Shown piece by piece: positions 22,411 through 35,495 of a stretch of 64,000 nucleotides of DNA. Numbering within the stretch: the stretch's first letter is position 1; the number at the start of each line of letters is the position of its first letter. The DNA comes from Heracleum sosnowskyi (Eukaryota > Streptophyta > Magnoliopsida > Apiales > Apiaceae), in NCBI GenBank assembly GCA_030848705.1, contig CM061240.1:122996998-123060997 (forward strand), written 5' to 3'. Both the position numbers and the translations under genes were made by a program. The notes beneath the pieces were generated by a model. That model had not been told where the DNA came from. It worked only from the letters and a program-made list of their open reading frames with translations, and made no database searches.

Positions 22411-25400
22411 TTATTTGATCTGTGTTCTCTGAGGTATTATAGGAGTTTTCTTGTTAGATGTAACTTCTGATCTATTTAATTTCAAGTCATTTCCTCCACC
22501 AGTCCCTTCTGGTTGCTTGCTTGCATTTACACAACCTTCAGCTTTGGGACAAGCTTTTGAAGGCTTCTTGTTCGGAGGTAGTTTCCGGTCCAAAAATTGA
22601 TGTATCATCTCATATGCGGTGAATGTAATAACAGCAGATGGAGTTGTTCTCAGTAAGTTGGTGGCGCACCCGCGATATAAACCAGAAAAGCCTTCCTTTT
22701 GGAGCACCTTCTTCAGACAATCAATGCCACCAGCATATTGTGGTTTTGAATTCCTGACCTGTCCTTGTTCTTGAAGTCTAGATCGTATGACCTGGGGTAT
22801 AACCAATAGGATATTACATTTATATAATATAATAGTCAAGGCCTTCTATACTGGTCAGCGCCTAGTCAAAAGATCTATAAAATGGAACGATGGGAAAATT
22901 AGAAAAATACCTCATGCGGGTAAGTCACTAAAGAAGCACCTATTTTAGCAAGTGAAGATGCAATTGCGACTTCACCAGCACTTAGCTCGCTGGTGGTAGT
23001 ATTATCTAAAAAACATAACATGCCCACAGCAAATTTAATCATTAAAAATTAATAAATATACAAATGAATGCAATTGAATCAAGTCTAGAAGCATTACCTT
23101 TTTTCGCCAAATAGGATTTGATATTTTCATATGCTGGAAACTGGATGGCGACATGGCTTATCCCAACAAGAGAGGGCAGAAGGCCACTGCATGTCACACA
23201 AAAGCCATCATAATGAAGAAAATGTCGAAAATGATGGAATGGGACCCAAAACATATTTACATATCTATCTGCACATTACATATTGGTTCCTCGTGAATTT
23301 ACTCATATTAGCACAAGTGTAGAGAAAAGACCTAAAGTCCATTAAAAAAGTTCTGAACCCGTGAAAAATTAACTTACTGGGGTTATATGGCAGTAGATGC
23401 ACCAACTTAAAACACGTAGAGGAATTAGTAACATGCTTGTAATATTATTAGCTGGAACATAATTCCGAAAGTTTACTAATGCTCATGTCGGGGGAAACAT
23501 TAGATGAAGGAAGGGTATAATGCATTAATGAAAAGCATATGTGAAAGCCAGAGGCAGAAATTTCACAGTCGAATTCAAGTCTGCACAAAGCACCAACCTG
23601 TACCATCCCCGCATCCCTTCCTGGAGCAAAATTTGTCTCAAGGCAGAAAATGTGCTTTTGTAAGGAACCACACCAGGTCTCATGCCCTGTGTCTAGTGAG
23701 AATAAATCCCAAATAAGTATACATGGGAAAACTGGGAAAAACAATAACAGTAACAGAAATAGTTGGTAACTGAAAACCTAGTTATTCAATCTAATGGAGT
23801 TGGTATTACAATATACGTTACAGTAATCACTGGCTAAACATCAATATTCTTTTTTCAATAGCTTTGTGTGAGCAGCTCAATAGCTCATTGCTTGCAATTG
23901 CAAGGGTTAGAATTTGGTTAGTCAAAAAATCATAATTAATGCACAAAATAAACATAAAAAAGACAGCATTAGGATTAGCTGTTTCTTTGCTATAGGTTTA
24001 ATAATTAAAACTCTAGCCCACAAAATATAGAGAAGAAATGGACCACTTTGCATAGTGTTTCAACAATTCTTATACTCCGTCTGTCTCAAGAATTACATTA
24101 GACATAATTACATATATAATGAGAACTACATGTAAAGGATAACTATGGGGGCATGATGATACTGGAGTTTTGAACATTACATAAAATTAGTAATGGCATA
24201 TTAGATATTGCTAAACTTTTGCTGATAGATATGGTGCAAATTATAGGACAAAAACTATCTCTAAAAGCCAACTAAAATTGTCTGATTTTTGAAGTTAATC
24301 TTCAATGAAAAGTAATTTGATGCCAACTTAGGGACAAAGCAATACATTCTAAAAATTACAGAATCAAAATCTACCTGAAGCCTAGTCTTAACAACCCAAA
24401 GCGGATTTGTTGCAATTGCTGTTGCTGCACCGGCTCCTGCAGCAGCTATTATATTTGCACCAATTGTAAGCTGGCCACTGCTGTCTGCTTTATTACCACA
24501 ATATTAAACTTGTTCAGTAAAACTAGATCAAGTGACTTAAAAAAGTTCAAAAGCCTAGATGGAAGAAAAGTGGTGTCTTCTATTCACAGCCAATAAAGTA
24601 ATAAAATACTGATAAGTAGTGATAAGTAAACAACAACAAAAATTACCAACCATGTGAATGGAGTAGGCTTTTGAGATTCCCGTACACTGCAAAGTACACC
24701 TACATGTAAAATTAATAATTCTGTCACTTAAGAGAAATAAACAAGGAGCGTCAAAGAAAATTAGATTTTTACTCCAGTATACTCATTCTTGTGACAAGAG
24801 TAGGGACACGATTTAAGAATTAAGAGGTAGAAATATTTTTCACGAGTTGTCAAATTGGCAATAAAGCTCGAGTCAAAGAATCAAAACCAAAAACTATCTA
24901 TGACTAGAAAATACTCGTGAGTTTAAGCTAAACTAGACTTTATGGGAAAAATTATGGAAACAGAACCCTAAGTCTTCCGCCTTAAATACAATCCATGAAA
25001 CTTTTATTCAACTCTCGTAGAGTCGTACATACAATTGATGAAGAGAAAGAGAAGAACTTTAGGCCCTAAGCGTTCTGATTTTAAACATTTGAGGTTGTTA
25101 AACTCTGGTTAGTTGCTCTATTTGTATTATGTTTGAGACTACGCCAGGTATCATGATATTTTATATATTCAGGCAGCAACACCTTTGTTCTTTGTGTATA
25201 TGTTTTAGAATTATTTTCACTAGTGCTACTTTAAGCAACAAAAAAGAACACCGCTTAGCGATTTGCACCATTAACTTGAAAGGTGGTAATAATATAAACC
25301 TTTTGTGTCGTTTCCCGTTGATGAAGGATAAATCCAAAGAGATAATATTTTGGGAATGGTTAAGACAAACATGACTAACAGCTAATACATCGTTCCCATT

Positions 25401-27097
25401 ACTAGCTTATTCAAGTTTCAAGGTCCATGAAGATAGACAATATTCAATCCTCAAGAATTTCGGTCAAAAGAGTTAACCTGCTTAGCTATCAACAACACAG
25501 GTTCCAAGCAAGGATTAATCACTAACAGAAAAGAAACAGAAAAAAAAAAGAGAACCTAATCTCAAAGAAAGACTGAAAAGCCAAAACCAGTGTTAAACTT
25601 CTAATTTGGATCATAAGGTGATATTCTTACTCACTCTACAATAACAAAAAAGAACAGTACGAGGAGAATTCCAAACCACACTTCTGTAGTATGTACTGTT
25701 TAGTTCTACATTAAACTTTTTAAAAATTGAGACTTACTGCCCAGTTTGGAAGTAGAGCAACTAATGTTGGTGAAAGTCCACGATATAACCCCTTTACACC
25801 CTCAGCTCGTATTATATTTTGAAAGCTGGTGATAATGATACCTCCTGTTCACCAGAGAAAACGTTAGGCAAAGCACTAAAAGATCAAGAACAAATCATAG
25901 GGGCCAAAGGATTTCAAAAGAAACATTTTGAAAGGGCTTGCAGAATCCTAAATGTCACTCAGATATTGCAGATTAAACAAATGATGAGATAATCTACCAT
26001 CCACATAATACTATTCAGCGGTTAAATACCAACAAAAATACATACCACAACTATGCCATAAATCTTTTATGCAGTAACAATGAACTAGTATGTCTATCCA
26101 CACATACCTTTACGACCAGAACGATACAATTCAGTTAAGCCATGGACTTGCAACCTTGTCTTGATCACATCCAACGGGCACATAATAGTCGCAGCTATAG
26201 CACCTTCAAAACACACAAACATTCTACATTCTTAAAAACAATTCAATTACGCACATCAAGTTCACAACCCGAGATGATCGATCCCCTTATAACCATATCC
26301 TAACATAACAACTCATTATAGTTAAACAGACTCAACATACACTTAACTATTTCACTTTTCCAGTTCCAACACACAAACTTGTAAACCATCAAGGACTCGA
26401 AAAATAAGCATTAGCCACACAATTTAGTTCCTAGTAAATGTTCCTACTTCCTTCTTTATTTGAGATTTATTCCAGCTAGTTACATACTGTTTAATGCATG
26501 TAGTAACAGATTTTTGAACAAAAATACAGGTCAATATCATCATAATGAAGGATAAAAAATAATGTCACAGTTAAACGAATAATGTCGATAAATTAATAAT
26601 TTTTGAGTAAAATACAGACCGGTAGCCGTATTTTAGGCCAAATTTTAAAAATGTGATCAAACTTTCAAGTTCTCAAATTTATGATCAGCTTTAGTTTCCG
26701 CGTTTTAAAAAAGAGCGGCTTCCATCAACTTTTTTTCAAAATGATGACCAAATTTTATTTTCAAATTTTTTAAAAAATGACTCATTTTCACGTTAGCAAT
26801 TAGCGTCGGCCATTTTTTTAAAAGACGAATATAAAATTTGATCATTAATTTGCAAACTCGAAAATTCAGCCACCTTTTTGCAAATTGGTATAAAATATAG
26901 CCGTCGCTCCGTAGTTCACTCATAGTTTTTTTCGATAAACAATCTCGATAAATGAATAAAATTCTCCAGTCCCGAGAGTAATCGAGGTTGAACAGTCTGT
27001 ATAAATATAAATTGAGAGGAAAAAGGGAAGTACCAGCTGAAGCGCCGGCGCCGGCGTCACAAACGATGTCTCTAGCACTTCGGACGCCGGCGGTCAT
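22411..27097 (-). CDS. NDT2: Nicotinamide adenine dinucleotide (NAD+) transporter, mitochondrial carrier family
   Basis: A member of the SLC25 carriers, closest in motifs to Arabidopsis NDT1/NDT2, which exchange NAD+ across organelle membranes. Nine minus-strand exons: 27034-27097, 26108-26203, 25738-25844, 24651-24699, 24375-24484, 23598-23692, 23098-23186, 22911-23005 and 22411-22791. They sum to 1086 nt, and phases agree at every junction (361 aa). Three carrier repeats show the signatures PLDVIKTR, NPLWVVKTR and YPHEVIRSR, and the Trp in the second is typical of the folate/NAD/nucleotide subgroup. NDT2 is preferred over NDT1 because of the long hydrophilic C terminus ending TPIIPQRTQIK, like the NDT2 tail. 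Introns are AT-rich; intron 1 holds a MITE. The gene looks intact. Confidence 0.9.
26605..26921. mobile_element. MULE-like MITE, family 'GAGTAAA', copy 2, in intron 1 of the NAD+ transporter gene
   Basis: The 317-bp unit has inverted ends GAGTAAAATACAGACCGG / CCGTAGTTCACTC and then GCCGTATTTTA / TAAAATATAGCC. Flanks ATAATTTTT and ATAGTTTTT match at eight of nine bases. It shares its end sequence and internal 'aaatgacc' words with the element at 17317-17621. It sits in the middle of intron 1, clear of the splice sites. Confidence 0.65.
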
Positions 27098-27419
27098 CTT
27101 GATCGGAACTACACTTTAAAAAACCCTAATTTTTAGTTTATTAATTTTGATCGATATTTAATTTTAATTGAGATACATGTGAGTTTGGGTCAGCAATAGG
27201 GAAAGTGTGTTGGAATCACTTCAAATTATACGTAGAGAAAATGTAAGTATAATATGGACATTGAGATGTGTGATGAACAGAACAGAACAGAGAGAGTGGG
27301 ATTGTGTTTAAATTGGGACAAGCACAGGGGGTTGGTTTGGTCTGGTGATGACACGGTATGATTATGATCATATCACCCGGCCGGCTTTGATTTAGATAGT
27401 CCCCACTTCCCAGCTCTAC

Positions 27420-27574
27420 TTTCCTCCATCAAATCTATTATCTCAAATCTATTATTAAATATTGATAGGTACCATCATTTTACCCACTTTTCATCTAACT
27501 TTACTCATTTATATATATTTTTTTGGTATGCGTATCCAAACTCAAAACTTACTATTCCATGGGACGGAAAGAGT
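27420..27574 (-). mobile_element. Stowaway-like MITE fragment
   Basis: The right end GGGACGGAAAGAGTA is a worn form of the Stowaway end (inverse of CTCCCTCCGTCC). The body (ctcaaatctattattaaata, then cttttcatctaactttactc) is the reverse complement of 61155-61225 in the Stowaway at 61093. It therefore belongs to the same family in the opposite direction. The left end is not clear. Confidence 0.55.
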
Positions 27575-28825
27575 AACCTTTATTAATAAGCAATTTTTTT
27601 AATAGTACTATTTGTACCAAATTTGATAAGCTAAACTTTTTTTATTATTAATAATATTTTTTGTACTAAATTTAGTTCGCATCTTTTTTTGGTTTCACCC
27701 CTAAAATTCTATATCACGTGAAAATTCTATCTCACATAAAATTTTATGTTATTAAAAATATATTAATCTAAAATATATTATTGAGTATATTATTATATAT
27801 TATCAACATTATCAGATGACCCTAGGGATGGGCATTGGTCATCGGGTCACTTCGGGACCGGGAGTGCTATTCCCGCCCCCAATTCCCGACCCCGAAACCG
27901 ATCCCCGATCGCGGCCCGATCCTCGAACGGAAATTTTTTAACTCCCCAATCCCCGCATCGAACAGGAAACGGGGATTCTCGCGAGAAATCGATAAATTCT
28001 TTTTTATTTTCTTAAAAACTTGTAAATTATGGATAATATTTTCTAATATAAATTAACCTGGTAAATCATAATATTTATTTTTATTTTAAGATAATATTTT
28101 AAAATTTAATTTGAATTAAAATTTATTTATACTATTAATAATATGTAAAAATATTATTATTATAATTAAATTATATCATAATATATAATTTATAAATTAT
28201 TGAGTGGATAAAAAAATTAAAATTGTAACATTACATATATATATATTATTGATAATTATTTGATATATATATATATATAATATTTTTTTAAAAAAAATAG
28301 GATTATGAGACAGGGATTGGATCAGGATCGAACGGAGCGGGAATAATCTCGATCCCTAGATCACCCACTAAAACCGATTATAAACACTTAATTATTTACT
28401 CAAGATACTAATCTCAATTTATGTTATACGTGCAATTGATTATCATAACCTACCATTGTACCAAACATCTATCCGTGAATTTGTTTGGTCAAGTCGAAAA
28501 TATGTGCACTTTTTTAAAGTTTTTTTTACTCTCGCAATAATTTATTTCCACAACAATTGACTTATTTGCTTGATTATATTTTAATGGAGTATGAATGGTG
28601 TAATTCATGTTTAGTTTCTCATCAATACACGTAGAATTTGCACTATTAGAAGTAGATAAATAGTACTATATTATTATAAGCAAACTGAATAATTTTTTTA
28701 TTTTTTGGTCTTCTAAAATGTGCATTTTAATTCTTTTTTTATTATAATATTATTTATATTATGTAGGTAATTTAAATTTATAACTAAATTAACTAGATTC
28801 GTGTTTCGCACTTGTTATCATGTAG
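27575..28825 (+). mobile_element. Helitron relic, plus strand
   Basis: The 3' end shows the hairpin GTGTTTCGCAC (28801-28811), then ten bases and GTAG (for CTAG) before a T at 28826. The left part shares ATTAATAAGC and, further in, a GTACCAAATTT word and ggtttcacccctaaaatt with the inverted 5' end of the element ending at 13734. The true 5' TC has been lost or overlaps the Stowaway. A 536-bp hAT MITE is nested inside. No Rep/helicase code. Confidence 0.45.
27823..28358. mobile_element. hAT-type MITE with 8-bp target duplication
   Basis: Inverted ends TAGGGAT / ATCCCTA with flanks GATGACCC (27815-27822) and GATCACCC (28359-28366) that differ at one base. The GC-rich left arm (cccgacccc, gatccccgatcg) contrasts with the AT-rich core. 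The plus-strand ORF at 27835 lies in this arm and has no known similarity. Confidence 0.75.
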
Positions 28826-29187
28826 TAAATTATAATCAAAATTCTAGAATTTGGAGAAACCGGTTCCGTTGCGTCTACAAAATTCGAGTAATCAATCGAA
28901 CTTTTGAGGTTTGTTTTTAACATTTGAGTATTTGATAGTGCTCGTTCAAATTCAAATCAATTGATCTTGGATTTGCAAGTACTCATTATTTTCAGAATAC
29001 TAAATATAGTTGTTATTAAAAAATTGAAATTTAATTTTTGGCAATTCTTTAAGTATATTATTACATGTAAATATATCATTCATAAGTTATTTATTTAAGT
29101 TTGAATTAACTAGAAAAATATTTATATTTTACAAATAAAAGATGAAATTTCGTATTTACTTTACTACATTGTTAATAGTAAATAATA
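28826..29187. other. AT-rich interval without recognised feature, ending in the left target duplication of the LINE
   Basis: No gene or repeat end is visible. The last 13 bases (ATAGTAAATAATA) form the left target duplication of the LINE. Confidence 0.5.
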
Positions 29188-29396
29188 AATGGCATCGCTG
29201 CTTGCTCCCTCTTTCGCACACATTTTATTATTACTTCCTTAAATCTCCTCCGTGTTTCACACGACCACAACAACTCCTCCCATTTTTACCTTTAAGATCT
29301 TATACCTCACGCTCTGTACCAATGGGGTCTCGTAACTCTGAGAACTCTGGGTCGATGAACTCTGATGAACTTTCTGATCTTATTGGGCACAATTAT

Positions 29397-32300
29397 TGTG
29401 ACGCCCCCAAATCCCGGGGTCAGTGAATTTGGTCGTCACCTGAAATCTCAAATAAAAATCACCTGCCGAATATAAAACCAAAACAAATATAACATCTACG
29501 ACCCCAACTCTACCAAAAATCTTTTAGGCTATAGTGCTAGAAACAAGAATCCGAACTATACTAAACTTTAACTTCCTTTTACAACAACACTCTTTACATA
29601 AAAATCTACAACACTGATATAACTTCGATGTGAATTATACCAGGCAAAACTAAATTTATACAATATAATATTTACTAGAAATCAACTATATACAATACCC
29701 TTACACTAGATCCAACTGCGCTGCATCAACTCATCTTCTCAACGTCATCTTGACTCTTTCCGCTCCATAGTTATGTAATTAAATACTGGCAATCTACCTT
29801 TTCACTGGACGGTTAAAAGGTAAAACAAGCAAGAGTGAGCAAAAGAAGCTCAACAAGTATATAGTACTGCACAAGATAAAATAATGATGCAATGATAACA
29901 ATATAGATGAACTCAGCTGGCCAAGAAAATGACAATAAATGAAAGAATTAACTTAACTGGCAACAATGAACAATACTAATAATCAATATCAAACTGTAAG
30001 TTAGAATTCGATTTTTACTGACGCAATGAGTTATAGTGGATGATCAGTCACACTAAAACTCCGGACCATACCCACGGTATGTCCAAGTACTGAACTGGAT
30101 CCAAGGCTACTTTTGGCCTACATAATACTGATACTCTGAATGGCGTCTGCAGTCCTTAAAAACATTTCATTTTAATTAAAAACTTCCAATTCCAACTTAA
30201 TACTGGGAGTTAGGTGTCGGAACAATCGACTACCTCATTAATTCAAACTATTACTTTCAACTGGATTAGGGTAAAACAAATGCATAAGAATTAATTTTCC
30301 CATCACAAGGAATCAAGGTAAAATCTGACAATACAAGGTGCTGCAAGGTATAAGTTATGAAATGAAATAGAATTTGTCAAATCAAGAACAATAGGTTATC
30401 TCAATCTCAGGATAATAAAAGAATCTGGTTATGAAACAGTAATTAAATTAAGAATTGAAAACAGGAACCTTAATACGATACTCTGAACAAAAGAGTACAA
30501 GTTAGTAAACTTGCCTTTGGTCCTTAGCTATTACGTAAAGCCGAAGTACTATGATTCTCCTCTTCTTCTATCTTATGTCGTCACAATTCTCTATTCTGAT
30601 AACTTTTGGTTCCGGCGCATATGCGGTTGCTACGAGTCTGCACTACCGAGATCGTGCCCGCCCAACTATTCACTAGTTAAATATAAGATATACTTTAGCC
30701 TTCGCACTAGACTTCTACATAATATAAATGTTTATAAACTTAAGCACATGTATATTCTACAGAAAATTGGGCATGACCTATTCGTAAAGTGGACATTGCC
30801 CTGCTTTAAAACACCAAAACTTTCTAACTTAATCATCCACAATTTATTTAATACTCAATAATCTGCCTCGACTTGCAGTAAACATATAAGAAATAGTTCT
30901 GCATAGACTTGCAGTAAACATATAAGAAATAGTTCTGCATAGACTTGCAGTTACTTTATCCAGCAATAAGCAATCACATTCACATTTATCACATAGCACG
31001 TCCATTACCTAATTCACATGATTTCTATACTTCACGTAACACATAGCACATGGATGGACTGACAACTCCTATAACTATACAAATTAGTAGCTGCACATTT
31101 AACACATAAACACATTTCATTCACGTACGCATTTAAACTAGCTTATCATATCATACACATTTACCAAATAACGTTCAATTAATAGTTCTGCCGGAAATTC
31201 GGCAGCACTTCCTTTATTTATATAATAATCCACCTGTTTTAAACTAATATCAATAGCCAAGAATCAATTTACAAACTAACAGATTTACATAACTTAACTT
31301 AATCAATCTGAACTCTCAATTATAAAATAACATACTCAACCCCATATATCATCTAAACACATATCACATCCAAAGATCAGCATAATACATTCACGACTCC
31401 ACAACAATTTACACAAGTCACATGACACGTAATAAAGTTGAAACTCTTTTTGGAAAATATTTGGTCTTCTTTTTATAAATATTTGAATATAACATCTATG
31501 GATCGAAAACAATCATTATACCTTAAATCTAATTATCACTAGATTAAATAAAATTAATCAAAACCAACCAATTCAATAAATCAAACAATTAATCAAACCA
31601 GGTCAAAAAAAAAACAATTCTTGAAAATATTAATTAATTTTGATTTATAATTAATCAGGATTAAATAATAATTAATTAATAAAATTCACCAATTAACTAC
31701 TCAGCTAATTGGTCAATTAAATCAATTACATTATTATTTAAAATTGATTAAGAATAATCAAATTCAACTACTCTTTAACTAAAAAGAAATTTTTTTAAAA
31801 AATAAATAAATAAATTTATCGAAATTTCGGCATGACCCGTTCGTAAACAGGACTAGCCAGAAATTTTGCATGTACTATGCTGCGCCCCCAATCACAGGAC
31901 GGATCACATAGTACAGCACCACAATAACCTGTATAAACAATCACTGTAATCCGCAATACTAATCACTATCACCACTAGTTTACAACTCAAGATTAATTCT
32001 AACTTAAATACATCAATTTACGATATACAACTAGCGATCTAAATTTATTCGAAAACAACTAAGAGTTATAAATAATTTATAAACTCTGCACCACACTACT
32101 AATTAACATATTCCAAGAACCTGCACAACCAATAAAATCGATTAATATCAAATAAATAAGTTTATACACTAACCTCAGACAAACATGGATTTAAAATCTA
32201 TTTACTAAACAAAACATATTATTAGCTAATTATTATCAAAAACAAATTTACAAAATCAACGCGTAATTAATAAAAACAACTTTATAAACATCACAACTCA

Positions 32301-33744
32301 CTAAATCGATTTGTTAACTAATCCCATGAAAACGAATTTTTAAAAACAATACGTAAGCAAGGAAATGGATTAAACACTGAAATTTACGCTCACTAACATA
32401 ATTGTTCGAACTCTTTTAGGAAAACCGAATAACCGATCATTCTTTATAAAATTGCATAAATCATTTAACATCAAAATAATATTAACAAATCGGATTTATG
32501 ACTAATTATTATCACAACAAATTATTAGCTATCACATATCAATAACAAAAACGAATTTATATTGGATTACTCACATACGAAAAAAAATCGAATCATACAT
32601 ATCACACATAAACAGAAAAACGGATTTAATCCCGTATTATTCATGAAAAACGAAATTTAATATCCCCAACTTAATCACAAAAATTAATTCATGCTACGCA
32701 TAAATAAATAAAGAATAACAAGTAAAAAAAACGAAACACCACAAAACAGGGTCTCGATTTTAGCCATTTAGAATCATAAAAACGAAATCATCATCACCAC
32801 CATTAACAAGAAAAAAACGAATTTGGAAATACACAATAATAATAAAAAAACGAATTGAATATTAACAAGGTTTCGGTTTATACCCCCAAAGAACTTGTAA
32901 TCGAGGCAGGGGACAGTGGTGGTGGTGGCCGAAAAAGAACGCCAGAAAACTGAACGGAACTGCGGCGGAAGCTTTGACAGAAACCACTGGCGGCGGCGGA
33001 ATGAACGGAAAAAGGAAGAAACCGCAGTTCTGGCAGCAGCGGTGGTGTGCAGCGGTGACAGAAACGGGGGAGCTATTTACAGAATTCTGTTTTCTTTTGG
33101 CCGAATGAAGAACTGAAATTGGGGAGGGTGAGAGTGTCTTGGTGCGTGTGCGTGCGTTTGTATGAATGTGTGTGTATTATAATTAGATTAGGATTAACAC
33201 TGTTTTTGATAAAGATAACGACTACTACACTCTAATTAGCCCACTAACTGAATTTTGCGGGACTAATACGATACTGAAACAAAATGATTTTAAACGAATT
33301 TAACTCTTAAAATAATTAAATCGAACTAATAAATTTATTTATATACTAAAATTATTCTAAAAACATTTAAATGCACAAAATTCATAATTAAATGAATTTT
33401 GAACTAATTTACTTAAAACAAATACGTTGGGCTCAAATTTACTAATAATTGTCAAAAATAAATTTTTAACAAATAATACCACCTCACATATCCACATAAT
33501 ATTATTTAAACATTTAATCACACAATGCAGCAAATGTTTTTAATTTACTCAAAATAAATAAATATTACTATTTTTATTACTCAAATAAATAGGAAATTCG
33601 CATCTAATTTCCCAGATAAAATAACCATCTTTTACAAACATTTTTAAATAAAATACACACATAATTTCGTTCCTCCTCTTTGAGAAAAACAATAAAATAT
33701 TTAAATAATAATATTAAGAAACCCTGAAAATTCGGGTTACTACA
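29397..33744 (-). mobile_element. Solo LTR of a large Gypsy-type element, inserted in LINE ORF1
   Basis: The 4348-bp insertion is flanked by ATTAT (29392-29396 and 33745-33749). It begins TGTGACGCCCCC and ends GGGTTACTACA. Read on the minus strand it starts TGTAGTAACCCGAATTTTC and ends CCCGGGATTTGGGGGC plus GTCACA, a form common in plant Gypsy LTRs. I found no repeat of one end at the other and no gag or pol, so it is a single long LTR. It contains 2.3 copies of a 36-bp tandem repeat near 30868-30955 and a GC-rich block at 32900-33130. The LINE reading frame continues cleanly across the site. Confidence 0.7.
30868..30955. repeat. 36-bp tandem repeat inside the solo LTR
   Basis: The phrase gacttgcagtaaacatataa with agaaatagttctgcata occurs twice in full plus a third partial start. 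The copies are identical by eye, so the duplication is recent. Confidence 0.8.
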
Positions 33745-35495
33745 ATTATGGTATTCCTCCACAAATTCATAGGCTTAATGACTTTATTCTGCAAGCCAAC
33801 TATGGTCACATTCAGGTTGAAGACGTTATGGAAGATCCTTGGTCGCCGGAGACTAGAGGAAAGAGCTCTCTTTGTCCGTAATGGAGGCACAGTTACTGAA
33901 GATTCTGGACCTGCTCTGGAGTCATCCTCCCCCGGGTCTAATGGCTCTTCTTCCCCTCTTGGTCTTGGTACTGCTTCTACAGTCTCAGTCCCGGTAGCCT
34001 CGACTGCCCAATCCATTTTAGGTATGATTCTTGAACCCGCACCAGTTGTTAACCCAGCTACTTTGAGTCAGTTACAGGAAAACATTGTGGTTCAGAATGG
34101 AGTCCTTATTCTTAATGTAGAGAAAGGTGAAACTAGTAAATCCGTGTCTTGGAGCGCACTGGTCTAGAAAAATATCCTGGATGCTCAACCAAAGGTTAAA
34201 CCTACCTCTGTTATCACATATAATGAAGACAGTTCTGCTATTATTAAGCCTTCACGAGAATTTTTGATCAATGCTCGTAAACAATGGGATTCCAGTCTTA
34301 TTAGACATTTTATAGGAGGGGGTATTGCTTTTCCGTTTGTACGGGAACATGCTCTCAAATTATGGAAAAACAAGGGCTTTCATCGTGTTTATTATAGCTC
34401 TAAGGGCTATTACACTTTTAGGTTTAATTCTGTGAATGAAATGAATTCGATTCTAGCTCTATCCTCGGTGCAGTTTGGAGGAAAAACAATGTATTTGTCT
34501 CATTGGGTTGAAGGCTCTGAGTTTAAAAAGAATGTTATTGATAAGGTGCCTTGCTGGATTAGGATGGTGGATGTTCCACTCTCTTATTGGTCCAGGGATG
34601 GGCTTTGTGAAATTGCCTCTTGTGTGGGAAGACCACTTAAGTTTGATGTAGCTACGGCTAGGTTCGAACCTCTTAAATATGCTGGTGTGCAGGTTGAGTT
34701 AGCTTACGATTCACCAAGGCCTGAATATGCTTAGGTGGATGTGATTCACAAGGATGGCACTGAAGAAAGATTAAAGGTTGATTTTCTTTATTCCCAATTA
34801 CCATATTCTTGTAGCCTTTGCAAGGCTTTTGGCCATTCTTTATCTCGATGCATCAACAATCCTGAGGCTGTTAAGCCAAAACCTCACGCTGGTAACTTGA
34901 AGAAAAAACAGGACAACACTGAAAACAAAGAGAGCAACAGTAATGTCAATGCCAACAAAGGGACATAGCTTCACGCTGATACCAGTGAGGGCAATACTGA
35001 GGATGCGGGTCATGACAAAGGGGATAGTAATTGTGTCCCAGTAGAAGGTAATGTTACTGAACAAGTCATAGCAGAGAATGTTATTGCGGTATGCAATGAT
35101 GATTTTGTGCAAAACATGGCTTTGGTGCCTTATATTATATGGAATTTCTTGGGATATGATGTTGTTATGGATGAAGATCAGATTCTTGGGGAGCTAAACA
35201 GGGAGTTAAACAATGATGATGGGTTGGAAGATTTTGATTGTGTTCCATTTGGGTCTACTACCTCTATTACCAGAGAAAATGCAATGCAGGTGGAATCAAG
35301 CATGAGGAATAATCAAGTGGATCATCAGGTTACTGATAGACTAGTACACAATAAAAGAAAACCGCCTAGATATGATACTACACCTGTACAGAACCCCAAC
35401 ACTCCTGGTAAGATTGTGGATGCTGATGGGTTCACATTGGTGACGCATAAAAGGAGTCCTAGACTGGCCAACCAGTCAAAACCCAAAAGATTGCA

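Noticed and set aside
30511..30861. 116-aa ORF
   Set aside because: Inside the solo LTR; composition-driven and without domain.
32916..33116. GC-richer ORF inside the long solo LTR
   Set aside because: Arg/Gly-rich translation of a GC-rich leader-like block with no protein family.
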